A stretch of 64,000 bases of DNA from Punica granatum (Eukaryota > Streptophyta > Magnoliopsida > Myrtales > Lythraceae), in contig NC_045132.1 of the NCBI RefSeq assembly GCF_007655135.1, positions 25,414,354 to 25,478,353 of the forward strand, in the 5' to 3' direction. Position 1 is the first letter of the stretch, and each line of letters starts with the position of its first letter. Under the pieces are notes generated by a model. It searched no databases, had not been told where the DNA came from, and was given only the letters and a program-made list of their open reading frames with translations. Below, one piece after another: positions 1 to 10,400 of this stretch. Made by a program: the position numbers and the translations under genes.

Positions 1-1
1 C

Positions 2-1782
2 TCTTTCACGGCAAGGAGCTCGGAGATGCTCGCAGTAGTGGGCCCGAGCGGGGCCGGGAAGTCCACTCTCATCCGAGTGATAGCAGGACGGGTCAAGGAC
101 CATGGTTTCGACCCGAAGTGCATCACCATCAACTATCGCCAGATGACTGGTCCGTCTCAGTTGAGGAAGATATGTGGATTTGTGGCTCAGGAAGATAACC
201 TACTTCCTCTACTTACAGTGAAAGAGACGTTGATGTACGGCGCGAAGTTTCGGCTCAGGGGGTTGAGTCGACGGGAGAGGGAAGAGAAGGTCGAGAGCCT
301 AATACAAGAACTCGGGCTAGTCCATGCAGCAGACACTTACATCGGGGATGAAGAGAACAGAGGGATTTCTGGCGGAGAAAGGAAGAGGGTCTCCATCGGA
401 CTGGACATCATTCATGACCCTCCGATACTTCTCCTCGACGAGCCTACCTCTGGCCTAGACAGCAAGTCAGCCCTCCAGGTGATCGAGCTTCTCTCCTCTA
501 TGGCAAAAACCAAGCACCGGACTATAATAATCTCCATCCACCAGCCGAGCTATCGGATACTCAGGTATGGGATCGGAATTCTCTGCAGTTCTTTATTCAA
601 ATGCAGTCTGTACTGTTGAATCTTGACAGTTTAAGGGAAACTGAACAGACAGGATCTTTGTTCCTCAGGTACATCACCAACTACCTAATACTGTTCTGTG
701 GCTCGGTGGTCCATAACGGGACCCTCCAGTCGCTCGAGGAGACCATAAACAAGCTTGGGTACGAAGTCCCCCCGCAGCTCAACGCTCTTGAATTCGCCAT
801 GGAGATCTTACCTGAGCTTGAGGAATTGTATAAGAGCAACAATTACTCCACTGCCTTGGGACACAAGGAAGCATTCTCTTACCCGATGTGGCCCGAGTCA
901 GATATTGCCAATACCGTGCGAGAGCGTTCCTACTTTATTGATGCGTCAGAGATCGGATTCCTCTGCTCAAGATTCTGGAAGGTGATCTACCGGACGAAAC
1001 AACTTCTACTGGCCCGAACGATGCAAGCCATTGTTGGAGGGTTTGGGCTTGGGAGCGTTTACATTAAAGTGCGGAAGAGCGAAGGAGGCGTTGCAGAGAG
1101 ATTGGGCCTATTTGCATTTAGTCTCAGCTTTTTACTATCTTCGACGGTCGAGGCGCTCCCGATTTACCTCCAAGAGAGGAGAGTCCTAATGAAGGAGTCG
1201 TCAAGGGGGGCTTACAAGATCTCCTCCTACATGATAGCAAACACGATTGTGTTCCTCCCCTTCCTATTCGCGGTAGCCTTGCTATTCTCTGTGCCTGTTT
1301 ACTGGATCGTGGGGCTAAACCCATCATTCATGGCCTTTGCCTTCTTTGCTTTCGTGGTCTGGGTCATTGTCCTAATGGCAAGCTCCCTAGTGCTCTTCCT
1401 GAGTGCGGTGTCCCCCGATTTTATCTCCGGGAACTCCCTGATTTGCACGGTTTTAGGGGCGTTCTTCCTTTTCTCCGGGTACTTCATCCCGAAGGAGAGC
1501 ATCCCCAAGTACTGGCTCTTCATGTACTACGTCTCTTTGTATCGGTACCCGCTCGACACATTGCTCACGAATGAGTATTGGAGCGCAAGGGGGCATTGCT
1601 TCTCATGGGACAGGCAGGACGCCTCCCGTTGTCTGCTGACGGGGCAGGACGTGCTGAGGAGCAGAGGGCTCGACAGGGACATGAGATGGGCGAACGTCGG
1701 GATCATGCTGGGGTTTTTCGTGCTGTATCGGGTGCTCTGCTGGTTCATTCTCGTCCGGAGGGCCTCGAAGACAACCATCTGA
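2..1782 (+). CDS. ABCG: ABC transporter G family half-transporter (5'-partial)
   Basis: Partial plant ABCG (WBC) half-size transporter, an ATP-driven membrane exporter that works as a dimer. The 5' end lies outside the window; the frame is open from base 2. Exons 2-564 and 669-1782, with a 104-bp GT-AG intron that restores the frame. The nucleotide-binding domain comes first: Walker A GPSGAGKST, a Q-loop in VAQEDNLLP, signature ISGGERKRVSIG, Walker B ILLLDEPTSGLDS, and the H-loop SIHQPS just before the intron. A linker and an ABC2-type membrane domain with about six hydrophobic segments follow, including the family motif FSGYFIPKESIPKYW and the end VLYRVLCWFILVRRAS. From memory the C-terminal half is closest to the ABCG5/ABCG10 subgroup; the substrate cannot be read from sequence. 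About 550 codons are visible, so only a short N-terminus is missing. Confidence 0.9.
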
Positions 1783-2442
1783 TCCAGCGATCCGAAACCT
1801 TAACCTCCTCCTAGACCACTGATGATGATATGATAGGAATTACAGCAGAAACAGTACCGTCCCTCGAGTCGTTTCCCATACATCCTCGCATATATAAATT
1901 ACATTAGCTGAGCTCAGTTGGCTGCACATAACTTAATATGGCATCAACTAGAAGATTTCCGATCCCGAAAATCCCGAGCATGGGGACCAAACATGATATT
2001 ACAGAAGATGTTCATGTCTATAATTGTGAAGAAAACTACGTCATGGCTAAATAAAAGCGGTATTCTCGATCTTTCCAGACCATAAATTCCAGTTGATAAG
2101 TACGATTATGCGCCCGTTGTTGCCATTAGCAGTTAAACTAATCTGAAAAATGAACCAATTAAAGGCCCGAGCTTTGCTGATGAATGCGTGATGAGGCAAA
2201 GCAGATTTGCGAGAGTAAGTCCAACGTCGTGGCCTCATCGCACTAATGTTGACTTTTTCAGCGGATAATGAATCCACGACAGCGTCGACTTCCACTACGA
2301 CTGTATCCTCTCGTGCGTCTCAGTAGTATTAAACTCGGAAAACATGGCGACTTTTCAAACCTCGGCGCATCCCACGGAGACCTCGAGAACTCCCACGACT
2401 CTCTCACTCTCTCTCTGGCTTTCTGGGTTGCCGTCTGCTCAG
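1783..2442. other. Spacer and probable 5' leader between ABCG and HPAT
   Basis: Holds the 3' flank of the ABCG gene and, from roughly 2270, the CT-rich probable promoter and leader of the arabinosyltransferase gene. Short open frames on both strands at 2258-2541 match no protein I know and are read as non-coding. Confidence 0.5.
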
Positions 2443-2876
2443 GTAAAGCGGCGGTTCTTTCAGTGGCTGCAACGCAACGCATTTGATTTGGGATCCGATT
2501 TCACAGTGGTTGTTGTGATCTTTTTAAGTACTAAATGCTGAGCTTTAGAATTGCCCATTTAGATCTTTGAGCTTGCAATGATGCCAATTTAGCAGCTTGA
2601 ATCTGTTCTGGCTCCTTGAGGAGATCTTGATTTTTCCTTGACCGGCATGTCTTGTTCGTTCCGTGTCTGCTGAATTCACGATATCCCGTCCTTATCGATT
2701 CCGTCCATGATGTTTTTGTTCTTCCTTCAGCTCGGGAGGCAGATTTTCTGCTGGCATTTTTGTGAAGGCTGCGGTTCCGTGACTATAGCAGAGTCCAGCG
2801 GTGGATGTGTCCAATATAGCAGAAGAACATAGTTAGCTTTTCGGAGTTCATAGTGACTGATTTGTGGTGTATTCAG
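2443..2876 (+). other. Putative 5' UTR intron of the HPAT gene
   Basis: A donor CTCAG|GTAAAG at 2443 and an acceptor ATTCAG ending at 2876 frame a T-rich stretch that stops 7 bases before the HPAT start codon. Inferred from splice consensus and composition only; spliced reads across 2442/2877 would confirm it. Confidence 0.4.
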
Positions 2877-2883
2877 CTTGCCC

Positions 2884-5100
2884 ATGATTGAGAGGAAGAG
2901 TTTGAGGCGAGCCTCGCCTCTGTTTCTGGTACTCGGCCTCGGATTTCTTTTTGCGGCATATAATTTCTTCAGCGTGATAGGGCACAACAGAGCCTCCATC
3001 ACAATGAACGGGTCGGACGGGGACGATCCAATTATTAAGAACTGGGAGAGCTTGAGATTCCATGTTGCTGTCACGGCAACTGATTCTCCTTACAGCAAAT
3101 GGCAGTGCCGGATAATGTACTATTGGTATAAGAGGGTAAAAGACATGCCCGGTTCAGAAATGGGGAAGTTTACCAGAATCTTGCATTCTGGAAGTCCCGA
3201 TAATTTGATCGAGGAGATCCCCACTTTCGTTGTAGATCCACTTCCGGAAGGGCTGGACCGGGTGAGTATTCTTACTTCGTTTGTCATGTCTGTGAATGTT
3301 ACTTTCTCTATTTTACTGTAGACTGACTTCGTAATAACTGTAGTGGATACATGCTCATGTATTATGCAATTCCGCGGGGCTTAATTTTCTTAAGACGCTA
3401 TTCTCCGAAAAATTCAAACTGATGTTCGGTGTGCAGGGCTACATCGTCTTAAATAGGCCATGGGCTTTTGTGCAGTGGTTGGAGAGTGCAACTATAGAGG
3501 AAGAGTAAGTTTCTCTTTCAACCAAGGTGACCAGGAAAGTGGACTTCAGTTCTTATTGCTTGTGACCATCTGATCCTTAAGATTTGTGTTCATGACTGAT
3601 ACACAGATATATTCTAATGGCAGAACCCGACCACATATTTGTTCGTCCTTTGCCTAACTTAGCGCATGAGACACGTCCAGCAGGATATCCATTCTTCTAC
3701 ATTAAACCTGCAGAACATGAGAAGATTATCCGGAAGTTCTTCCCCAAGGAGAAGGGCCCTGTTACTAATATCGATCCCATCGGCAATTCTCCAGTAATCA
3801 TCAATAAGGTTGGACATTGCAGGCGACATTTTTTCTTCCTTTGATTTTTCATCCGTGTGTTGTACTGTTTCTTAATGGGAATTATCTATTTCAGTCTCTG
3901 CTTGAGGAAATTGCACCTACATGGATGAATGTGTCTTTGAGAATGAAAGATGATCCTGAAACTGATAAAGCTTTTGGATGGGTGCTAGAAATGTGAGTTG
4001 CGTGCCTTACATTTTCTTTTCATTTCAACCGACTTAGTAATTATCAACATCGGACAATAACTGCTCGTTGTTTGACCTTTCTCCCCTTGTTCGGTTATTT
4101 CCAGGTATGCTTACGCTATAGCCTCTGCACTACACGGGGTTCAGCATACTCTTCGCAAGGACTTCATGCTGCAGGTCAACCCAGCTTATATAGGTTGCAT
4201 CATTTTATATAAGCAGAGTTCAAACTTTTACTGATGTAGATTTTGCGCTACAAATTTCAGCCACCATGGGATCTTGAAGTTGGGAAGAATTTCATAATCC
4301 ATTACACTTACGGGTGCGACTACAATTTGAAGGTAAGTGACTTTTAATGCCTCACTCTGGAAAGAAACGGCAAATTAGACTTGAAACTCATAAGCTGTTA
4401 CTGCAGTACATTTTCCAGTATTCAAATACAGAACCATCTATTGGTCCATCCTCATGTCGTTCTTCATTAAGTGTTTATGAGGTTGTCTTTGACTAGTTTT
4501 TGTGCTGCAGGGGGAATTGACTTATGGGAAGATCGGAGGATGGCGTTTTGATAAGAGGTCATATCTGAGCGGTCCCCCACCAAAAAACTTATCGTTGCCT
4601 CCTCCAGGAGTTCCTGAGAGTGTGGTATGTTCTCTCTGTTCACCTATGAACTTGAACTATTCTAAGTTGTGATGCTATGTTTCAACTTTCATTCCACTAG
4701 TTTCATATCGAATCTAGTTAAAATTATCGGCCAACGGTTAGCAATTCGATTACATCATATGCCACCAAATCGAATCTGTCAGCAACTACAGAAGAGCATA
4801 ATAGCTTTTATAGAAACAGGATGCTGCGATTTGTATGAACTATTCTGTTCTAACCGATATAGCAGTCGACTCAAGCAAGTAAAAGCTCAAAGCGGAGTTT
4901 CACGAGGTGTAGTATGGCTGTAATGTTTTCATTCAGATGTTATATCTTGACTTGATTCTCATTATAGCTCTGTAGACAGATCTCTCCCTCTCCCACATTC
5001 TGCTCATGGCAAGTTTTCCTTTCAGGTTAGACTAGTGAAAATGGTGAATGAGGCAACTGCAAATATTCCCGATTGGGACAGCACCAGGAATAGCGGGTAA
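2884..5100 (+). CDS. HPAT: Hydroxyproline O-arabinosyltransferase (HPAT1/2/3 family, GT95)
   Basis: Golgi type II membrane glycosyltransferase that adds the first L-arabinofuranose to hydroxyproline in extensins and CLE-type peptides. Eight coding exons: 2884-3261, 3437-3504, 3607-3808, 3895-3992, 4105-4174, 4261-4332, 4511-4624 and 5026-5100. All introns are GT-AG and the frame is continuous for 358 residues, the usual family length. The first ATG after the in-frame upstream region (2884) gives MIERKS, a basic N-terminus and one hydrophobic anchor at about residues 12-32. Conserved blocks follow in family order: HVAVTATDSPYSKWQCR, RIMYYWYK, FTRILHSG, RPWAFVQW, MAEPDHIF (probable catalytic acidic motif), NIDPIGNSPVII, APTWMNVS, GELTYGKIG and the end VKMVNEATANIP. 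The next gene leftward is an unrelated transporter. I cannot assign it to one of the HPAT1-3 paralogues. Confidence 0.95.
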
Positions 5101-5642
5101 GCTGCAACGGAAACTCATTACTGCACAAATTCCTTTTCGGGTTCTCCATTATGCAAGCAGCCTAAAGATTCAACACCAGTCACTAACTGGGTCTCCATGA
5201 GGATTCGTGGAATAGGGAACCTAGCGAGCCAAAAGGACTTAATCTCTTGAACTGAAGCCGGTGGGTGGCAACATGAATTGCAGGATCTTGATTAATGTCA
5301 TTCTTCCTCTGTAGATAGAAAGTTTTGTTGTTTAACATTGTAGGTATATCTTGATTAATGCCATTCTCCAATTCTCATGCATCCCATGCAAACCAGAGCT
5401 CGGGATTTTTCCGATCGTAAAACTGCATGTCACCAAACAAATCCCACACATGGAACATCAAACAGCATATATTCTTTCGAAGAATTTACCAAGTCACTGA
5501 TGGAGAAGAGTGATGCAAACATAGGTTCATGACGAAATGGAAAACATGATCAAGGTTGAGAATTAAGACTGTACTCTTCCCAAAAAGAATGCAAGAATGA
5601 AACGCAAAGGATCAAAGATCTGATCCGAACAACAAGATGTGG
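5101..5642. other. Spacer downstream of HPAT
   Basis: 3' flank of HPAT and spacer. No gene, RNA or clear repeat seen. A 62-codon antisense frame at 5183-5371 has no recognisable content. Confidence 0.4.
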
Positions 5643-6189
5643 TCATGTCGATTGTTCAGCCTTCACCTGTACAGTTGGATCCCGTGTCGGCTGCTCCGCC
5701 TTCACCTGGGCGGTTGGAGCACGTGTCGGCTGCTCAGCCTTCACCTGGACGGTTGAAGCATGTTGGGCGTAGTGGTGTTGATTTTGGGGTTGATTTGGAG
5801 CGAAATGGGCTTGGAGCTGATCGATTTGGAGTTGTAGAGACCGTGTCCTCGCTGGGGAGAGCCACGTCGATGGCCGGACCTCGCCGTTGAAGCCTGCAAG
5901 GTGCTCCCGGATGAGTTTGATTTGGGCCGAGTTCCCCACCCAAATGGTCCACGTGTTATGGAGGATATCTTCATTCGATGCTATATGTCCCTCGATGAGC
6001 TGCAGGTCCTCCTCCATCCGCCTGACACTAGCGATCTCCTCCTCCACCCCGCCGGCGTCCGTTAACCAGGACACCACTGAAGGAGCAATGCCTCGGACGA
6101 GCTGACGCCAGCTCTCGGGCAAGCAAGCGCCTCTCCTGAGTCAGGGCTTCCAACTCCCGCACCGTCTTCAATGAGTACTTTTCCTCCAT
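5643..6189 (-). pseudogene. Unrecognised frame-broken reading frame with 39-bp tandem repeats
   Basis: On the minus strand an ATG at 6189 opens a charged, helix-prone stretch (MEEKYSLKTVRELEALTQER) that continues in its own frame only to an early stop. The adjacent frame is open from about 6122 to a stop at 5643 and encodes ESWRQLVRGIAPSVVSWL, an acidic coiled-coil-like segment with IEGHIASNEDI, then a Gln-rich tail. The tail is made of 13-residue repeats, TVQVKAEQPTRAP-like, from the 39-bp DNA units at 5659-5775. The two halves look like one protein split by a frame shift near 6120; an intron there would be only about 60 bp, too short for plants. I do not recognise the family. It may be a decayed lineage-specific gene or a transposon-derived ORF. 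Confidence 0.4.
5659..5775. repeat. 39-bp tandem repeat, about 3 units
   Basis: Units begin at 5659, 5698 and 5737, each opening with GCCTTCACCTG. The 39-bp period equals 13 codons, so copy number can change without breaking the minus-strand frame. Unit differences are mostly single bases. Confidence 0.85.
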
Positions 6190-7808
6190 GGCTACTGAGA
6201 AAAGAAGATTTCAAAACATGATCAACTAAATCAAAGAACCACGACAGCCGAGATCTCCCGCATCGGAGGGCAGAACATTATCAAATGAACATCCTCATAC
6301 TATCGGAGAAACTACGCACACGAAGAAGCAAAAAAAAAAAAAAAAAAAAACTCGGGTTTAGAAGTATACCTTCAATGATCGCGAGACGAAAGTCGTGCAC
6401 GCTGTTCGATCGATGATGATTCACACAGAGACTCCTCGCAGCGATCAAGAAAAACGGCTATGCGTATATCAATATGTATAATATACGTATCCGTTTTGTT
6501 AAGAAGGGATCAAAGAAAATCTTGCCACCGTAAATCCCATAGTGAGAATCTTATGTTTGCCAATTTGAATTTGTTAGGAAATACATATATCAATCTTAGA
6601 GAAGAATCACAGAATATCCAATTCTCATCAACTAATTTCCTTTCTAATCGGCCACATTTATTTATTATTATATGTAAACTACGGTACAATTAACCCGCAC
6701 AATGTCGCGAGCGAAAAAAAAAATGGTTTTCATCCATTTTTTTATTTACTATAATAATCTGTGAATAACAATAATAATAAATCGCAACTTTGGGAAACAT
6801 AAGATGTCGAAGGTATACGATGTTTCTCATGATAGATCATAACATCAATTAGGAACGGAAATTTTTTTTCGATGTGATTAGGAATAGGAATTTAATAGCC
6901 ATCAAACAACGATTACTATAGAAGAAGATAATATTATATTTATATATATACATATTTGATTTTGGTTGAAGGATACCGAATGCAAATCAGGGGACTTGAT
7001 CACATTATCTGCGAAACACGATCGACACCACGTTCTCTACCTTAATTACAAGAAGCAATTAAGCTACGTAGACATCGCGAGCGTCGTGGCATTATATATA
7101 TCGGCGTTGTTGCCCTTCTTTTATCTCCGGACTACTGTTCGGAGTAATCTGGTTTTTGATTTGGATCATGAACCATCCGCCCTTGAATCACGACCTTGAG
7201 CGCTCTGTCTCATGGTCGATGTTGAACATGAGTTCTCGGCCTCCTCCACCTAACGGGGCAGAAGGAGTAACTTCTCCACCGGTGACACAAATTATGACTA
7301 TTGCGGAAGTCGTGATGAGAAGATACAGTCCGATCCATAGGTGCGTTTTTTTTTTTCCCCGGTTGTCTTTGAGTACATGGCCAGCCATAAGCCTAGGCAG
7401 GAAAGATACAAACATATCTCAAGCAGAAGGAAGTCCTTAGTTTGCTAATGTTATTGTTTTACGCTTGTTCCCCTTATATAAAGTGTCACGTGAATGAAAA
7501 ATTTTAAAAAGCTTATTCAGTTCAAACTAAATTAGTCAGGATCTATTGAATTATTGTACACTAAAATGTGAAAAAAAAAATAAAACAATAAATAAATAAA
7601 TAACAGTTTCATTTTATCATTGGAGTGACAGACTTTCATTTCATAATGTAACTCCATGATTCAAATTTTGATGGTGAATAGCAACGACGGACTTCAACAT
7701 ATCTTTCTTATACCACTTTTCGCATATAAACATTTTGTGTCTATAATTACATTTCAAGTACCACCATCGCTCTCTCTTTATCAGGGGTCGGATCGGCTTT
7801 ATTTATTT
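6190..7808. other. AT-rich spacer between the broken ORF and the phospholipase gene
   Basis: Contains an A21 tract at 6330-6350 and AT-rich sequence to 7808, which includes the 3' flank of the minus-strand phospholipase gene. One minus-strand frame (7188-7415, 75 residues) has a single hydrophobic helix but matches nothing I know. Nothing else is supportable. Confidence 0.4.
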
Positions 7809-10300
7809 TCAATGTTTCGATGGTCTGCTGGTGAGGGATGGCCTCATCTTGACGGTCTGATCCCCGTCAACTCCCATTTTCTTGGCATAAGCCCCGGCCT
7901 CGAAGAAGCTCTTCACTGCATCCTCCATGTATTTCTTGCCTTCCTTGACAGTCATATCCTTTCCGAGCTTCTCGGGATAGCTTGTGAAGATATTATCACC
8001 TTTTAAAACTGCCGCGAGCTGCAGCATCTCCTGCTGGAATTCACTCAGCTTCGCTTCTTCCTTGGCCTCTGCTTCCCTGATTTTGACCGGAGTTGGGAGT
8101 TTCTCTGTCAAATACAACAGGGCAAACCCGATGAAGCTTATTTTCCTGAGGCGGAATCGGGTGGGAATGGCTAAGAAGGATACAAACCTGGGCAGTCAGT
8201 TCGAGGCTCAGCAAGCTTCTGCACAATCCCTTCGAAGGTCCCTGCCCACGCATCCCGCTTTGTGAGGAAAGGTGAGCTGAGGTTGAAGAGCTTCTTGACT
8301 GTGGCTGGAATCGAGGAGTGCTCATACTCCGACGTCGGATATGGCGACCCATTTGGCCCATGAACAACTGCAGTAGACCATCACGAATCGAAAAGACCGA
8401 CCAACCAAAGACTCATCAATGTCTACGCTCAAATCTAATTTACAATCATGAATGAGAGCCAAGTGATCCTTAAGAACACATCTGAAGGTGTCACAATACG
8501 TGTTCTTACCATCCCGACTCATAAACTAGGATAAACTGAGACCCCGATTTGCAGGAACCTTATCTTAAACAATTTTCACCATTAACCTTCTCGGGTCATT
8601 GGGAACAAGAATTTTCGTTCATTGAAGGTTTGAAAGTGGTGCATACCCGTTCCCTTCTCTATCCATGGTGAAACCACTATGGTCGGGACTCGAACACCCA
8701 ACCGGTCAAACCGGAAGAAGAACGGCTCGGGCCCCACGATCCCATCAGGGCTCGGGACACCATGAACCGGAGTCGCCACGTGATCGAAGAACCCGCCATG
8801 CTCGTCGTAGGTGATCACGAGGAGGGTCTCGTTCCACTGCGGGCTAGCCCTCAACGTCTCATAAACCTCCTTCACGAACATCTATCCAGTAACATTAAAT
8901 TTCGCAAACATTAAGAAAATCAAAATTGGCAATGAACCCAAATCAAAATACAAATTTGTTGGCTGAAAAGGAGAAATTTTACGAGAAATGGATGATTTTG
9001 AACACCTGCCCGTGATAAACGTCGTGAGACGGGTGATCGTCGTTGGCGGGCTCGAGCTTGCTGTCCATGTAGCGCTGCTCAACGACGGTGTAGCTGGGGA
9101 GCTTCCCGGCGGCGGCGTGCGCCTTGAAGAAGAGGCCGTAGGGCCGGAACTTCGTCACGTACTTGATCTTCCGGAGGTTGCGGTAGAACAGGGTCGCCGG
9201 AATGTTCTGGTAGTATATCCCGAAGGAGAGCCCAGCGTCCTCGATGTTCTCGAATATCGTCCTCTGCGGGTAGCCCATCGCGAGCAGCGCCGGAATGTTG
9301 CTCGTCGCGCCGCCGGACGTCCCTGAGTGGACGAACAGCCTGTTCGGCTGCGTCGATGACGGGACCGACGCGAACCACCTACCCGAGGAGAAAGGACATG
9401 TGTCACGAGCAGACCCCACCTGGGGACAGTAGCTATCTACGGGAAAAGTTCTATTTTGCAATTTGATCCCTGGATTTCTCTATAAGTGTAAATTTGACCC
9501 AATATTTTGCAGTCATCTCCGTGTTCGCCCTTAGTAAATTATTATTTCAATACATACGTACATAGAAATGAAGATTCTCGTGTTTGTCGAGAAAGCACAG
9601 ACCACAGATTATGGCATCACAAAGTTGGGTGGGTATGAAACCGGTTTGAGCATTAAAGTGAGGCTAATGAGAACAAAACATCATCTTGCGGCGGCAATTG
9701 TTTGAAAGTTTTGACCTATCGAAATATCTGTTTCCGTGGCGGGGAGGAATCAACTCTAGAAGATGAGGAAAAGGAAGTGAGGAAGAATTGCCTGTCGAAG
9801 ACGGCGAATTCGGATACGAGTGTGCGATAGACCGCGACCATGCTAGGGTCGAACCCTTTCATGACGTCCTGGACCATGTCGGTGGACATGGAGAGGGCCT
9901 GCTGGGCGAAGCCATTCATGGGGGGCGGGTCAGCGGACGTGTTGTTGGACCCGAAGATCTGCTCCCGGATGGCCTGGAACGAGTGCCCAGGATCCGGGTC
10001 CACGTACTGCGACCCGTCCTTGAAGAAAATCCTGCTCGAATTCGGGTCGGTGGCGTTGAGCGGATTGGATTCGGACCCGTCCACCCCGTTGATCTCCGGG
10101 TTGAGCTTCTTCATCCACCCAAGCATGTGGTCGAAGGACCGGTTCTCCATGACCAGGACCACCACAGTCTTGATCGGGCCGGCCCGGGTGGTCGAACCAC
10201 CGAGGAGGAGGAGGAGGCTGAGGAAGAGGAAGACATTGAAGAGGGAGAATGAGGTCGGAAATGGCTTCATCGGATTGCTCTTTCTGGTGAAAGACATCAT
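7809..10300 (-). CDS. NPC: Non-specific phospholipase C (NPC2/NPC6-like)
   Basis: Hydrolyses phosphatidylcholine and other phospholipids to diacylglycerol in membrane lipid remodelling. Minus-strand exons in coding order: 10300-9792, 9378-9006, 8881-8647, 8367-8188, 8104-7809; 530 residues, the normal family length. An N-terminal hydrophobic stretch (about residues 12-35) looks like a signal peptide. Phosphoesterase motifs in order: [70 protein letters not shown] and SPWIEKGT, then the conserved C-terminal [16 protein letters not shown]. Intron 1 uses a GC donor. ATG 10399 is in frame but lies upstream of a TATA box at 10366-10373, so ATG 10300 (or 10270) is preferred. NPC2 and NPC6 are too alike for me to separate. 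Confidence 0.93.
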
Positions 10301-10365
10301 GTTCAGATGTCTGGGAGTGAAAGCTCTGTGAAGGATATTTAGTCCTGCGAAGTGTCCCTTCTTTC

Positions 10366-10373
10366 TTTTATAA
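10366..10373 (-). promoter_or_regulatory. TATA box of the phospholipase C gene
   Basis: TATAAAAG on the minus strand, 66 bases upstream of ATG 10300. A start site about 30 bases downstream (near 10340) gives a 40-base leader and excludes the in-frame ATG at 10399. Confidence 0.6.
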
Positions 10374-10400
10374 AGGGACAATTTGGGAAGGAGAGTCATT

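Noticed and set aside
2268..2541. 72- and 65-codon ORFs upstream of HPAT
   Set aside because: CT-rich leader sequence with no protein features; probably 5' UTR.
9788..10331. Two long plus-strand ORFs (154 and 163 codons) opposite phospholipase exon 1
   Set aside because: Shadows of a GC-rich exon; the minus-strand frame carries the ENRSFDH and DPGHS motifs, while these have only low-complexity Glu/Arg runs.
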